NCBI GenBank assembly: GCA_947652115.1
Contig: OX393573.1
Location: 13,948,491 to 14,012,490 of the forward strand
DNA length: 64,000 nucleotides
Reading direction: 5' to 3'
Source: Blastomussa wellsi
Taxonomy: Eukaryota; Cnidaria; Anthozoa; Scleractinia; Plerogyridae
Positions within the stretch are counted from its first letter, which is position 1, and the number at the start of each line of letters is the position of its first letter. Positions 9,395-22,035 of this stretch are shown piece after piece. The position numbers and the translations under genes were made by a program. The notes below the pieces were generated by a model. That model was not told the DNA's origin, made no database searches, and saw only the letters and a list, made by a program, of their open reading frames with translations.

Positions 9395-11110
9395 CCTCAA
9401 GGTCAAGGATGATGGTCTTTGGTGTGTCCACAGGTGACTTACCAGTCCAATTAATTTTGCTTGAAATATTGGTCACATTGTGGGCAACTGGTACCAGGCG
9501 GGAAAGCAGGCAGTGGTTGTTATTGGTGCTCTTTCCTACGAATTCGTTTCTTCTCCAGCTCTTGACATATTCTCACTTCAAAAGTGTTTCTCCAGAGAGG
9601 CCTACCCCTTGCTGTCTCCTCCCAACAACTGATGTCGATGCTGCACATTGAAACACTTCTTCTGCCCCCCTCTCAAACCAGTTCTGAGTGGAAGATCTGC
9701 TTAGGAAGATGTTGGTCAGGCATTTGTCCTACATGGCAGCTCCACCTGAATTGATTGTTGATAATGCTGACTTTGATGCTAGTTGTTTGATGCTTCTCGT
9801 TCTTCTGACTTCCCAACTGATGTGAAGGATCTTTCGGAGACAGCGTTGATTGAACTTCTCAAGAGATTTTAGATTGTGATGATAAGGGGTACAGGTCTCA
9901 AATGCATAGAGGTGCGTTGAGATGACGACTGTCTTGTACAGCAGGACCTTTGTTTCTGTTAGAATATCACGGTCCTCAGAAACTCGTATTTGGAGTTTGC
10001 TGAAAGCATTCCCAGCGAACTTCAGGAGATGTTGGATTTCAACCTGAATGTCAACATTTGCTGACAGAAGACATAGTGGTTCATGTTCTCCAATGGTGTT
10101 GCACCACTGACATATCACTGTTACAAGTGTGGGGAGGTGCTTGGTAGGGGACCTGGGTTTTCTTGATGTTGATGTTCAGTCCAAGCCTCGTGTATGCCCG
10201 ATGGAAGGCAATGAAGATACACTGCAGATAGTCTTCATTGAGGGCTACTTAATACAGTGTTATCATCAGCATATTTGAGCTCCAAGATGCTGCACACGGT
10301 TGTCTTTGTTGGTTGAAGGTTGAAGAGTTTGCCGTCCATACAGTAGGAGATCTTGATGTTTCTGTGAGAATATAATGGTCCTCGGATACTCGTATTCGGA
10401 GTTTGCTGAAAGCATTCCCTGGCGAACTTCAGACAATGTTAGATTTAAACCTGTAAGTCGACATTTGCTGACAGATGTCTTCCAAGGTAACAGAAGTGGT
10501 TTATGTTCTCCAGTGGTGTTGTGTTGTGTTATCTTCAGCATATTGGAGTTCCAAGATGCTGCACACGGATGTCTTTGTCTTACTTTTGAGGTTGAAGAGT
10601 TTGCTGTCCATATGGTAGGAGATCACCAGGATCATCGCAATGAAGATAGTGAAAAGATGGGTGCCACTACTCAGCCTTATTTCACTCCAGATGTAACTGC
10701 GAAATACTCAGAGCTGTCCCTGTTGGTCTGGACTCTAAACAGCAAGTCAGCGTGAAGTAGTTGGAGGATTTGGATGAAGTTGTCTGGGCATCCGTATCTG
10801 GTGAGATGTCCAAGAGGAGCTCACAATGAAGGCCATGTAGAGTGGTTGGTGTTGGTCACGGCATTTTTCTTGCAGCTGGCGAAGGGTGGAGATCATATCG
10901 GTGGTGTTTCATGATGGTATGAAGCCGGCCTGCAACTCCAGAAGGATCCTCTGACAGAGATTTGAGATGGTTGTTCAAGATACAGTATGTGCTAGCATCT
11001 TAACAGCTGTTGTCAAAAGGGAGATCCCACGATAGTTTCCACATTCAGATCGATCACTTTTGTGTTTGTTTGTTGGGCATAGATGGATACATGTGAAGGT
11101 TGTGGGACAC
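9395..11110 (-). mobile_element. Degraded LINE, 3' part of RT ORF2
   Basis: Minus-strand remains of a non-LTR retrotransposon. The clearest piece (10,118-9,729) reads through the thumb and C-terminal part of the RT, with a YxxExxT-type block followed by NQRCLRKILHISW, typical of the RTE-like LINE proteins often mis-named craniofacial development protein 2. Upstream pieces towards 11,000 keep further scraps of RT. Many stops and an internal duplication (see findings) show that it is long dead. Confidence 0.65.
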
Positions 11111-11686
11111 ACACTAAAGCTGTAACTGCCTTTTTCTAGGAGATATTTGATTCAGAGGAAAGGCTGCTTGGAAGGCAATGACTTAAAAAAGTATTGCACT
11201 AAAAGTACTTGTAATTCGTCATTGAATAAAAAAAACATTCATTTGACAAGCTGTTCCGAGGCCCAAACCCTTACACTATCATATGCCATTTTTGGCAGAA
11301 AAGGTATCCCTTCCATATGGACTCGTTTACTTTTGATAGGAAAATGGTACCCCTTTCAAAAGGGCTACTTTTTCTTGATTTTTAACTTGAATAAATCATG
11401 GGGTTTTGTTTTTCAGCCAGACCAAAACGACTTTTTCTTTCAAATAAAAAAAAATGGCAAATGATTATAGAAGTATGATGACCATAGGGCAAGTTAAAGG
11501 ACAAACCTAAATAATTCTTTTGAAATCAACAAGAAAGACATGATTGTACAGTAGCTGATGGCTGAAATTGAGAACAAAGCATTCTTTACCCTTAATTGAT
11601 CAGAGCTCCACTAATTGTACAAAAGTTATTTTAAGAGAAAATAGGCTTCACAACATAAATTGGATAAATATAGATTGACTAATTCA

Positions 11687-11792
11687 TGGTTGCTTGGAAA
11701 TATGAAATTTCTCTTCGAGTGTTCAGCTCGATATCTCACAAGAGATATCAAATTGAACACTTGAAGAGAAATTTCATATCTTCAAGCAACCA
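11687..11792. repeat. Near-perfect 100-bp foldback
   Basis: The left arm (about 11,687-11,738) and right arm (about 11,741-11,791) are inverted copies containing GAAATTTCTCTTCRAGTGTTC and GATATCTC blocks. It sits exactly at the 5' truncation point of the LINE fragment that follows. Confidence 0.75.
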
Positions 11793-12990
11793 GGGAGGGC
11801 TAGACATGCCACATTTTCAAATAATCAATGAAGCACTTAAAGTTGTTTGAGTAAGAAGATTAAGTGACAGCAATAGAACTGTGAGTTGGAGTCATATCAA
11901 TCTTTCCTACATGTATCTATAACCAGTCGGTGGTCTGTTTCTTCTGCAATGTAATTTTGACTTAAAGCTACTTAAAGTTGATAATTATACGGATTGATTT
12001 TTACAAAGAAGCTCTGTGTGCCTGGCAAAAAATTAATTGCAGTACTCCTAATACCAAAGAGCAGCTATTAAATGGAATTGTTTGGAACAACCGTCACATT
12101 AAGATAGAAGGATATTCTATTTATTATAAAAAATGGCACAATGCCAGATTAACTAAAATTGAAAGACTTTTTACAAGGCAACAGACTCCTAACTTTTGAA
12201 GAATTCTTCAACAAGTTCACAATTAAAACAAACTTCTTAAACTACTACGGTCTATGTCATGCAGTCCCTTAAAAATGGATTAATACTCTCAAAGGAAATG
12301 TTACTGAACCTTTGGAAAAACGTTCTGAGAAGGATAAGATATCTTTAGATAACCTCTCTTGTAAATCAGCAACTAAATTCTTTGTTAAGAGCAAATTCAT
12401 TAAACCTACAGCTGAACGAAGGATGAAAGAACACACAATACAACTCATTTATAACTTTCCGTTTAAGGTCACCAAAGACACTAGACTCGCCATTTTCCAA
12501 TTCAAAATAATTCATCACATGCTACCCACAAATTCGACACTTTTTAGAGATTCAATCAAAGAACATGATAAATGCCACCTCTGTGGAGAAAGACAAACGT
12601 TAACCCATCTTTTTGTTGCCTGTTCTGAAGCTCGGCTTTTTTGGTCCCTCTTTACTAATTGGTGGAACTCCAAAAACGGAGATACGATCACTCTCGATAA
12701 AAATGAACAATATATGGCGTGACAGATAAATTCGCTTGTTTCCTTGGCTTAAACCTTTGCATGATTATAGCTAAACATTATTATTTTATACACTGCCTCA
12801 AGAAAAGAAGAAGCGTTTTATTTTGATGCTTTCTTAGCGATTTTGGCAAACAAAATTAAAATTGATGAAGGCTTACGAATAAGCCAAAACATCTTCCAAC
12901 ACCATCTCAAAGTGGATTAAAAGTCAGTGACAACTTTAACGACGTTGACTTCTTGACTATGACATGCAAAGAATATGGCATGAAATTGCA
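11793..12990 (+). mobile_element. Degraded L1/Tx1-type LINE, C-terminal region
   Basis: Plus-strand pieces of the C-terminal part of an L1-clade ORF2 occur in order: GGLDMPHFQIINEALK near 11,795, FYKEALCAWQKIN near 12,000, the region before the zinc finger at 12,200-12,480, then KCHLCGERQTLTHLFVACSEA near 12,570, the zf-RVT finger (C-x2-C...H-x4-C type). Frameshifts and stops separate the pieces. No RT catalytic core remains, so this is a 5'-truncated, inactive copy. Confidence 0.75.
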
Positions 12991-13271
12991 CAAATCCTTG
13001 TACGCTTTCTGACAAAAGTCTGGTTACGAAAAGCTGCCATAAGTCTTCTAAATTAATCATGCTATATGTACATGTATGATATTTCTTGTTTTAATTGTCC
13101 AAAAAATTATTGTTTTGCAAAACAGACAATTTCCTGATTGCATCGCCCTATAAAACACAAAGCCTGTGACAGTAGCTGGTAGCTGATTAGCTAGTCAATC
13201 TTGCCAATAGTAAGTTATCTCTTACGCAAATAATGTTAAATATATTTTGCTAGCAGGAAAATTGAACTTAC

Positions 13272-13344
13272 GTTTAGACGTGGAGCATAGAATGTCTTTT
13301 CCAGTGATCTGTTTTGAGTTTTTCCCAAGCTCAAGTCACAGAAG
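13272..13344 (-). other. Exon-like module, copy 1
   Basis: On the minus strand a pyrimidine tract ending CAACAG precedes 73 nt, then GTAAGT. The same arrangement recurs at 13,839-13,918. It could be an exon of an unknown gene or part of a dispersed repeat; no protein family was recognised. Confidence 0.3.
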
Positions 13345-13838
13345 CTGTTGAAAAAGGGAAAATGAATAATTGCTCTTTTCTGCCAGATCACAAAGAAATA
13401 GTATCTCAAATAACACATCAGTGAAGCCATCACAATCGCGGCGGCATTATTACATGTACATGTCTAACCACAAGGCCACTTGATTGTCTATTGCCACAGG
13501 TGTACTCCCCTGGGGTAGTCCCATAGGATGGAATGATAGTCTGTTGCAAGTTCGTTGCCTTCCCACCCTCACCCCTCTGTGTCAATGTTTTGTCATATTC
13601 ACGTATGTACAATTTTCTTTTTCCCACTCAAACTCCTGGTGCTGGTTGGATAACACTATCCACTGGGTAAAATAAAATTGCTAACCAGTATACAGCATTA
13701 TTTTTTTTACCAACATTCATCTACTAGATAGTGATTTGTCCAGTGCATCGGTTAAGCATTATCTATTTACTTAACAAACATATTCTGTTTTGCTAATACC
13801 GGTTAAATATATTTTGCTAGCAGGAAAACTGTACTTAC

Positions 13839-13918
13839 AGTGTACATATTGGCTTGGAGCAGATAATGTATTTTCCAATGATCCATTTTGAGATGTTTCC
13901 ATACAGAAATTGCAGAAG
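13839..13918 (-). other. Exon-like module, copy 2
   Basis: Second copy of the block at 13,272-13,344, with the same CAACAG acceptor and a GTAAGT donor. It is 80 nt against 73 nt, so the two would not keep the same phase. Confidence 0.3.
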
Positions 13919-14540
13919 CTGTTGAAAAAGGAAAAATAAATAAATTCTCTGTTTGCCTGTAGCACTGTGTTTGACCTAACAGCAACTTGGACCTCAAAGA
14001 CCACTCTATTTGAATTTAACTTGCTAACCATAAAGCTACTGTACATGTACATTTCTTCCAGCCAAAATCCTCTTGGAGATCATATTTTTGCAACCCTAAT
14101 TCAGGGAACACGTCTTATAATTTTTAAGAAAAAAACTAAAGTAAACTGTGTGTGTATGTATGTCATACTATGTACTTACTTCTCTGTTATCACTTGTGAA
14201 CTTGTTGCATGGTCAGGCAAATTGTCCAGAAAACTGTTGGAATAGTGAAGTTTACAAGTGATTTATTTTGTTGAGGGCAAATTGTAATAGCAAGTAATAG
14301 TAAGATCCTTTATTTAAACACAATCAGAATAATGGTAAAGTCATCAGCAAAATGCTTCCATGTTTTAGAAAGTTGTATTTTGGCCCAGGGAGAGGGGAAT
14401 TTGAACACAAATGCCTGGGGGACCCCGGGGGAGGGGGAGATGTTGCAGCTTCAATGCGACTGGTACATGTACATAAACGTTAAAAACGGAAAATAAATAA
14501 ATCCAAACATATTTTTTAAGCAATCGATCAACCAATATTA

Positions 14541-14950
14541 TTAAAGTGCACCTAACCCCAAAATATTTTTTTTTGCTAGAATAAACCTTTGCACCAATTT
14601 GAAATGCATTGCACCTTTTTACCAAATTCTGACTAATTATAGCTTTCAAAAGTCATGATAAACCGTGCAGTCAGAAGGGGCGTGAGTCTATTCCCGATTT
14701 GACGTCACAAACTGATTGGCATGCATGTTTACAAAGACTTGATGCAAATTATGCAAAACATTTTGAGACGTCAAATCAGGAATAGACGCACACCCCTTCT
14801 GACTCGGTCGTGGAGTAATTCATAACATTTGAACGCTATGAATAGCCAGAATTTGGTAAAAAGGAGAAACGAAAGGTGCAATGCGTTTCAAACTGGTGCA
14901 AATTAAGGTATATTTTAGCAAAAAAATATTTTGGGGTTAGGTGCACTTTA
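14541..14950. repeat. Palindromic MITE, intact copy (410 bp)
   Basis: Ends TTAAAGTGCACCTAACCCC and GGGGTTAGGTGCACTTTAA are inverted repeats, and the inversion continues inward through GCATTGCACCTTT, TTTTTACCAA, CAGAAGGGGCGTG and TGACGTC blocks almost to the centre. TTAA at both ends suggests a TTAA-targeting transposase. This copy shows what the target of the DIRS insertion looked like. Confidence 0.85.
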
Positions 14951-14959
14951 AAAACAAGC

Positions 14960-15109
14960 TACATGGTATATTGCATTTCCCGAGTTTTGATTGGTTTAGA
15001 GGCAATGGTATATGAGCTCATATACCATCGACCTACAAATATGGTAGGTGTACACATGAAAGAATGCATTTTTCGCAACATTTGTACAATATTTTTGAGG
15101 CATTTTTAA

Positions 15110-15144
<35 letters not shown>

Positions 15145-15200
15145 TTTATAGCCAACTCATATCCAACGTGCACTCGTGGAATAATTGCTAACAGTCTATG
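14960..15200. repeat. Cluster of foldback sequences
   Basis: Two stem-loops: CAATGGTATATGAGCTCATATACCAT, and a longer one joining AATTATTCCACTCG...GTTGGATATGAG with CTCATATCCAAC...CGTGGAATAATT. Probably a small DNA-transposon derivative. Confidence 0.6.
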
Positions 15201-15959
15201 ACAATTATTAATTACTATTGATTGCTATCAGCCAACGATAATCACAAGTTCAAGTCCTCTAACGGACAACTTTGGAGCTTCTCGTCAAAAGCCTTTAGTC
15301 CATTATTTTGTTAACAACCAGTCTGAACGTTTGCAGCAAAATTCTACTGCAGTATGCACTGACCCGGTTCGATTTCATCTTACCTATTTTGCTTATATTT
15401 TATTTAATTTTATTTCCATATTATTTTTTTTTTTTACAACTTTAAATTATTCTTTTTTTTAATTTGATATTGACGCTTTTTTAATCTGTCTTTAATGATT
15501 TTAGTGTTCCGGGTGAATTCAGGGGTGTTCCGCGTGTATTCCGGTGTGTTTCGTCTTTTACAGAAACCCCCGCCAACAAGGATGATGCAAGTTGATTAGA
15601 TAGTCCAGCATGACTACGTACTTGATAGCCTTCATGGCAATGTTCTTATTGGCATCTGGAAAGACTTTATACAACCAATAATTGATATAAACAGTAAAGT
15701 CTGGGACTAATACCTTACAAAGAAGCGAGGCATTCACGAGACTGACAAGATGGTCATTGGCTTTCGCTCACTTCTCAGCTCAACTTTGCCTCTTCTGTCG
15801 ACTACAATTCTCCGGACAAAGTGCAAAAAATTTTTGCTGTCCTTGAACTTACAAAATAGTCAGAATTTCCATTTAGAAGCGCTTTCTCCAGTATCGGCAA
15901 ATCTTTCTAGAAATCGCAGTTTGCCGAAGGAAACTCCTCGTGTTGTGAATATGCAGCAG

Positions 15960-16960
15960 CCATTTTCTAAGTGAGCAGGGGACTGAGAACGAATTCCAGT
16001 AGAAGAAGACCCACAGGGTACCCATACAAGCATTGCGTCTTTGGTCAAAATATAAAGAAATGTATGAGAAAATTTGTAGAAATCGTTTATTCACCGAAGA
16101 CAACATTCAGTCGCCTTGACGACATCCTTTTTGCAGGAATTGATGAAAAGGATCACCTTCGTACGCTTTCTCTTGTTTTGGAACGGCTTCTTACGGCAGG
16201 TTTTAGGCTGAACAAGGCCAAATGTAAATTTCTTCAGAAATGTGCCGTTTACCAAGGCCACAAGATTGACGGAGAACGCCTACATTCTACTGAAGATAAA
16301 CTTGCAGCCATCCGTGATGCCCCCAGACCTAAAGATGTCACAGCCTTGAAGTCTTTTCTGGGACTTATCAAGTTTTATTCACAGTTCATGGCACATTATT
16401 CCACTGCACTTGCGCCTCTACACAATCTACTGAAGAAGGATACTCTATGGTAGACGTCCAAAGTTGAAGAAGATGCATTTGTTGCTGTGAAGGAGATGAC
16501 ACTGAATTTACAAACACTGGTGCATTATGATCACACGTTGCCTCTCTATCTTTCATGTGACGCTTCATATTATGGTTATGGTGCTGTCCTGACTCATAAA
16601 ATGGATGGACAATTCTGGCCTGTGGCCTTTGCTTCATGTACCTTGACTTCAGCTCAGAACAAAACTACTCTCAGCTTGAAACGGAGGCATTCAGCATTAT
16701 TTTCGGATTGAAACGATCCCGCCAGTATCTGTACCCTTGCTCTCTCTGTTTGGCCCAAACAACCCAGTACCTGCACGTGCGGCAGCTCGATTGCAAAGGT
16801 GGGCACTGGTCCTTGCAACATACAGCTACAACATTGAGTATCACAGCACTGATAGCATGTCACGTCTTCCTATACTTCAGACCTAGTCTCAGCAAATGTA
16901 GAAATGTTGAGTGCTATTTTCTGGAGCCAGAAGTTGTTACCAATGGGACCAGTTAGATGA
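15960..16960 (+). mobile_element. Ty3/Gypsy pol fragment (RT-RNase H), degraded
   Basis: Plus-strand remains of a Ty3/Gypsy LTR retrotransposon. The first piece has RLDDILFAG (a variant of the YxDD box), then the RT thumb (LNKAKCKF, the HKIDGE-type turn, KSFLGLIKFYSQF). After a stop at 16,451 a second piece has the RNase H start LSCDASYYGYGAVL, and after a frame change ETEAFSIIFGLKR. No LTRs, protease or integrase were seen. It is a decayed internal fragment. Confidence 0.8.
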
Positions 16961-17186
16961 TCAAGGGGACTCAAGTGGATCCTGTTTTGTCCCAAGTGTA
17001 CAGTTTTATCATTGGTGGCCGGCCAAGTGTGATGGATCCAACATTTGCACCATTTAAGAGCAAACGAGGCGAATTAACCACCCAACAAGGTTGCATATTA
17101 TGGGGCACTAGTGTTGTTGTTCCGTCATTACTCTAATATTAGCCAATGAGCGCGCGATAATTTCTGCAGTTATAGTAAATAAGAAT

Positions 17187-17580
17187 GTAACACAAGCAAA
17201 TCACTGCAAGGCTGATACTACGTGAAAAAGTTGACTTGGTTCAGATGGTTTTATCCATCTACATTTTGACTTTGCGAAACAGGAATTCGACACTTTGCTT
17301 GCTTTCTCCCTGAAGCACATGATGTGGCAGCGCGTGATTCGGGGGGTGGGCGGGTTCAAAGTGCGGAACTTGATAGGGCATGGGCTTTGTTGCATTTTAT
17401 TTGAGCTGGCTCTGTTGGCTGGTTTCATTTAGAATTGCTACACCGCGCTGACGAGTTCCAACAAGAACGAAACAGCTGTCCACGGTTGCAACCCTGCTTT
17501 GTCGGTTTCTATCGAGTTTTTGTCTCGCAAAGTCAACTTTTTCACGTAGTATCAGCCTTGCAGTGATTTGCTTGTGTTAC
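17187..17580. repeat. Foldback element with perfect 51-bp terminal inverted repeats
   Basis: 17,187-17,237 (GTAACACAAGCAAATCACTG...) and 17,530-17,580 (...CAGTGATTTGCTTGTGTTAC) are exact reverse complements over 51 bp. The 290-bp interior has no recognisable gene. Perfect arms suggest recent mobility or gene conversion. Confidence 0.8.
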
Positions 17581-17599
17581 AGTTTATTTTTGGCTGATT

Positions 17600-19900
17600 A
17601 GGTCTCTTGCAGATCCTACGTAAACTAGCAGCATTATCGTTCGCGGTCCTTCGCAGTTTTCACGTCTAAATAAGAATGTCGGCCACCTGATTCAGTCTGA
17701 CTATTGTAGAAGAATTGCGTAGGGCGATCATGTTTCAATTCGCCTTCATGTTTCGCCTATTACAGTTCAGACTTTCATTCACCTTATAATATACATACTT
17801 ACGTTGAAAATTTCTTTTTAATAAGCTATTTATCAAATAAAATTAATGACACCTTTTGTCATTTAATGAGGGGAGGCCACTTATTATTGGAACATACCCT
17901 AATTGATTGACGAGATCATGTCAGCGACAGGTGCAAAGGAAATTCTCAAAATAATGTTAAGACAGCACGCTGCATAAAAATAGGGTCAAACCAAAGGACG
18001 CTGTTGTCAAAACGGTTAACTGTTCTTTTTGTCGTTCTTAAAAAAGGCAAAATTAGCAAACCAACTATCTTACTGGATCTACGACAATAAAGCTACGCGT
18101 TTTTGCATAAATATGATGATGGAGATAAATTGCACCAGGATGAAAGGAAACATGAAAATTCCTATTACCTCTCTTGTATTAATCATCTTGCTGTGTAAGT
18201 ATGAACTACATTTTCTAATATCAGATTTAATTTTCTTCCGCAATGCATCATAGGGTGACTTCGCCGGACTTTTTGGTGGGTCAAAATCTATCTATCTTTG
18301 GATTTCGTGTTTCAGTGGGAATTTGAAATTCCGATTTCAAAATCCTAATCCTTATTTCTCAATCAAATGCATCCATAGTTTTAGTACACTAATAATTTAG
18401 TATAAGCTTACGTGTGTGAAAAGAATTTCGCCTTGAGCTCGGGGAGATCTGCTAGCATGTATTGTGGTTCCCCTAACAGAAAAACGTTGAAAACAGCAAA
18501 ACAGGTTGGCTGACAGTTTCGAATCACACCTGGTTTTCCTGTGGCGGAAACTGAAACTCTCCCGGGTACACTTTATCAAGCATTTACGGTGTTTTGGTAT
18601 CACATTCAATTAACTTAATTTAAAGTGCCTATGAAATGAAGAAGTTAACTTTATTTGAAAGGCATTTCAAAAGTACGGAGAATGGCGTTTTCCTTTCTGC
18701 GATATCTTCTCTCATTCCAGAGATATTCAAGTTTTTGTATTATGCAAATTAGATGTCTGATGACGTCACAAGGTCGACAGAAAAAGGCTAAAAACACAAA
18801 ATCGAGAATATCTCTGCAAATAATAGGGCAATGGAGTTCCGGGGTGTTCCGGTGTTCCTGGATTTAGTACATGCCACTTCAAAGGGTGTCGCTGTCGTGG
18901 CAATTGAGGTGCTTGGCTGCGCTGACTAACAGAATAGCGCAGAGTAGCAGAGCATGGCAGAGTATAGTAGGGTATGTTTGCAGAGTAAAGTAGAGCACAG
19001 CAGAGTGGAAAAGTTTTGTTCTTGGATCATGTTCTGCGAAGGCACCAGGGATTGACAAAGAAGATGCAGACTCCCAGTGTGAACCATCTTGTTTCCATAA
19101 ACGAGGTAAAGAAAAGACGAAGAAAACTGCCGCCTATAACAGCAACTGATAAACATTCTTACATTCCTGTCAGAATTGAAACGCCCCCTTCCGCTTTGCC
19201 TGACGACCCTGTGCAAGCTATAATGATGGACACGCCACCAGCGTCCAGATGAAAACCTGTGAAACCTGTAAACGGTGTCCTAGACCGGAAATGCCCTTGA
19301 TGGCAAGGTTACGCAGCAATAGACAATGAGAACCCTACTAAACCAAGAAAACCGGATTTTATTCAGCGATTATATATACAGGAAAAATAAAAGACTATGT
19401 ACTCATTCTCATTTAGTTTACACAATGGTGCCAGTTTTAGTACATCAAAATAACTTAGCTAAACGAAACTATGATATGTCGATTTTGTATTAAGAAGTGC
19501 TAAGCGATGCAGATGAGTGCCGTTATTAATAATCTCTCAAATTCAACTCTCTCTTCGTTTACGCTGGGCATAGAAGCCATGATTTTTGACACAAAAAGTT
19601 TCGGCATTGCACCGAGACTGCTGGTCAAGTTTTTCAAAAATGTAATGACTGGTACGCAGTCCAAATTTCGACTGATAAGTGTAGTATCTGCTTCAGCCAT
19701 TTTGAATAATCATTACCAATCTCACTTGGTTGTTAACAAGCCATTTTGAATAATCAAATTCAACTGGTTTAACAACTGGTTTGACCGGACTGACCGTGCT
19801 TTCTGATTGGTTTCTACTCAAGCCTTTGTTCTTTCCCTATATAAGTGCTCATGTAATATCCAATAATAAAAACCCTATGCCTAGTTTTATAAATACTCAA
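17600..19900. other. Gene-poor stretch
   Basis: No supported gene. 18,620-18,880 has ends and internal blocks resembling the AAAGTGC MITE family (CCAGAGATATTCAAGTTT, TATGCAAATTAG). 18,930-19,010 is an imperfect AGCAGAGTA-type tandem. A minus-strand frame at 19,700-19,500 opens with a good start context (CAAAATGGCTGAAG), but nothing in it is recognisable. Confidence 0.4.
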
Positions 19901-19910
19901 AATACTAGCC

Positions 19911-20054
19911 TCTTACTAACCAAGCGCGAGGACCATACTGGGGAATATAGGCCGGAGGGTTGTGGCAGTACGGACCGAGCGCAGCGAGGTCCGTACAAAA
20001 ACGAGTGAGGGCCAATATTCCCCAGTACGGCTCGAGCCAGCTAGGTTAGTAAGT
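19911..20054. repeat. Palindromic MITE
   Basis: TACTAACC...ATACTGGGGAATA on the left is mirrored by TATTCCCCAGTAC...GGTTAGTAA on the right. A similar foldback design recurs at 50,590-50,720. Confidence 0.65.
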
Positions 20055-20454
20055 AGTTTGACGCCGCGAACAACAAGACTGAAGCTACCACGATTATTTC
20101 TTTAACTTGGAGTATTTTTGTAAGTTTATAAGTTTTATTTATCCAATTCTAGTTACAAGTTTTAAATTATCCAACTTTTGAAAAAATACGCGGCTTAGGA
20201 CCGTTTCTATGGGAACGGCCCGCATGGCAAATCCCTACCAAGAAAGAACCGATCAGAACGCTCGGATTTTCCTTGCCGTATAATATTCATGGAATAATTA
20301 AGAATGGCAAGCAGTCATTATTCTTCTCCCTTGTACACGTACGTGCCGCCATCTCTTGAATGAATGAGTTCATGGATAATTAATGAATTCGTGTGTAATT
20401 AATTCCATGGTTAGTACTTCCCCAGCTGGCAAAATAATTTTCATACATGTTTTT

Positions 20455-20712
20455 TATAAATAACAACAAACCTTTTAGAGTTGGCGTCAGGAGACTAAAG
20501 AGTGTTATCACCGCAGACACTTTTTTTCACCGAAAACCGCGACTTAAAGGTTGTAATAACCGCAAACCGCTTACTGTTTTAAAACCGCAATACCGCGAGT
20601 TACAATAAACATTACGCAAAACCGCACCAAAAATAACGCAAAACCGCATCACCGCAAACCCTTACGCCCCCTCTAAAAGGAAGATTTAAGCTTGTAAAGA
20701 AGGTAATCTTAC
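20455..20712. repeat. AAACCGCAA-type degenerate repeat
   Basis: About ten degenerate copies of ACCGCAAA/AACCGCAATACCGC within 200 bp, next to the donor site of the possible exon at 20,713-20,938. Confidence 0.55.
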
Positions 20713-20938
20713 CGTCAAGGCATTTGAAATTGGTCTGGGTTCCAACGCCTGGCTTGATGAGAGGGATTTCCGGGTTAAATATTCCAGTCGAATATGTGAG
20801 CGAAGTGCTTAAATCAGATGTCCTATTTGAAAACCTCCTCCTTATTTTCTTTGGGACAAACTGTAACGGCCTCTGATTTATGTTTATTGCGCTCTCAGTT
20901 TCATGGACGGAAGGACGACTTCCCTTATCACCTGCCAT
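20713..20938 (-). CDS. Possible first coding exon of an unknown gene
   Basis: A minus-strand ATG at 20,938 in good context (AGGATGGCAGG) opens 75 codons and ends at CTTGACG|GTAAGA, a strong splice donor (phase 1). The peptide starts MAGDKGSRPSVHE and has a basic patch (FVPKKIRRRF). I do not recognise the family. Downstream exons would lie below 20,455, past the AAACCGC repeat, and were not found, so it could also be a remnant. Confidence 0.35.
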
Positions 20939-20999
20939 CCTGAATATTTGAGCTTGTTACGTGCGAACTTACGAGCTTATGGCAAAAATTGGAAGCAAA

Positions 21000-22030
21000 A
21001 TTATGAAGGTGGAAATTGAGAGGTAAATAAACATACAATCTATTACATCAAGTATAAATCTTAACCTTGAATATTCAGGGGTTTCCTTTTAAATTGTCAA
21101 AATGTGAACATTCTCTCGTTTTTCCGCAGTATCGACAGGGTAGTGTACTCAGTGTATTATTTAATGCTAGATCATTTTGAACAGTTTTGTGCATCAGTCA
21201 TTTGTTTCCAACAACTGTGACAACCGCGCGCACCACCTATGGAATGGCGTTACTATTGGGGGTGGGAAGGAGAGGTCATGACCCTGGAAACACCTCTCAA
21301 TGAACCCCAAATTGCAGCTAGCTGCATTTGGCAAGTTTCGTTTCGTCTATGTGATTACGCGAACAGAAACTAGTCATGGTAGATCATTTCAAGGTGATGG
21401 CATTATACACTCTTCGGTCAAGCCTGCGCAGGCGTTATTTGGCGTTCGTACGCTCGACCTATCATTTCTCCATTGTGTCGTCATCTTAGATGCACGACGG
21501 GCAAAGTAGAGGACAGGGGCGAGGTGGGGTCGGGGTAAAGGAGAGTATTTCATCCCCTCCCCCCTCTGTCATTTTTTTCAACTCACAATTTCTCCCTTGG
21601 GGCCACGTTTGACTCGCCCTAGCCCTCTGTGCGTTACTTATCCAAGATGGCGGCCACAAGCGGAGGATGATTCAGCCCTCGCATTAAATAGGTACCACTG
21701 CTGGATATCTTCGGTCTGATATGGGGTGGCGATTCTGTGAAGGGTCATGTCCCCGGCCACTAGACCCAACTTGTACCCAAACCACTTGGTCCAAGCAGAG
21801 GCAGCAGAGTATTTTAAAGCGTGGGGGGTGGGGGGAGGGGGGGTGGGGCTCATCGTGTACCATGCCTAGCGCATACCCTCTGGGGTAGGAAATTAAAGGC
21901 CCGCGAAATGAAGTATTAATAACGTATATTGTTTTGGCCAGTTTAATGTATTTTGGTTACTCCCTCCGGCCCCCCGCCTTGCCACCCATGTTAATCAACA
22001 TCTCTTTTTGCCCAGATAGTTAACATGTAT
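21000..22030. other. No gene seen
   Basis: Contains G-rich tracts near 21,825-21,850 and no supported exon. Confidence 0.4.
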
Positions 22031-22035
22031 TCTGA

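Larger units (their letters stand above)
12991..14540. other. Intergenic, contains a duplicated exon-like module
   Basis: No complete gene. Two related minus-strand blocks at 13,230-13,385 and 13,803-13,957 are described separately. Confidence 0.4.
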
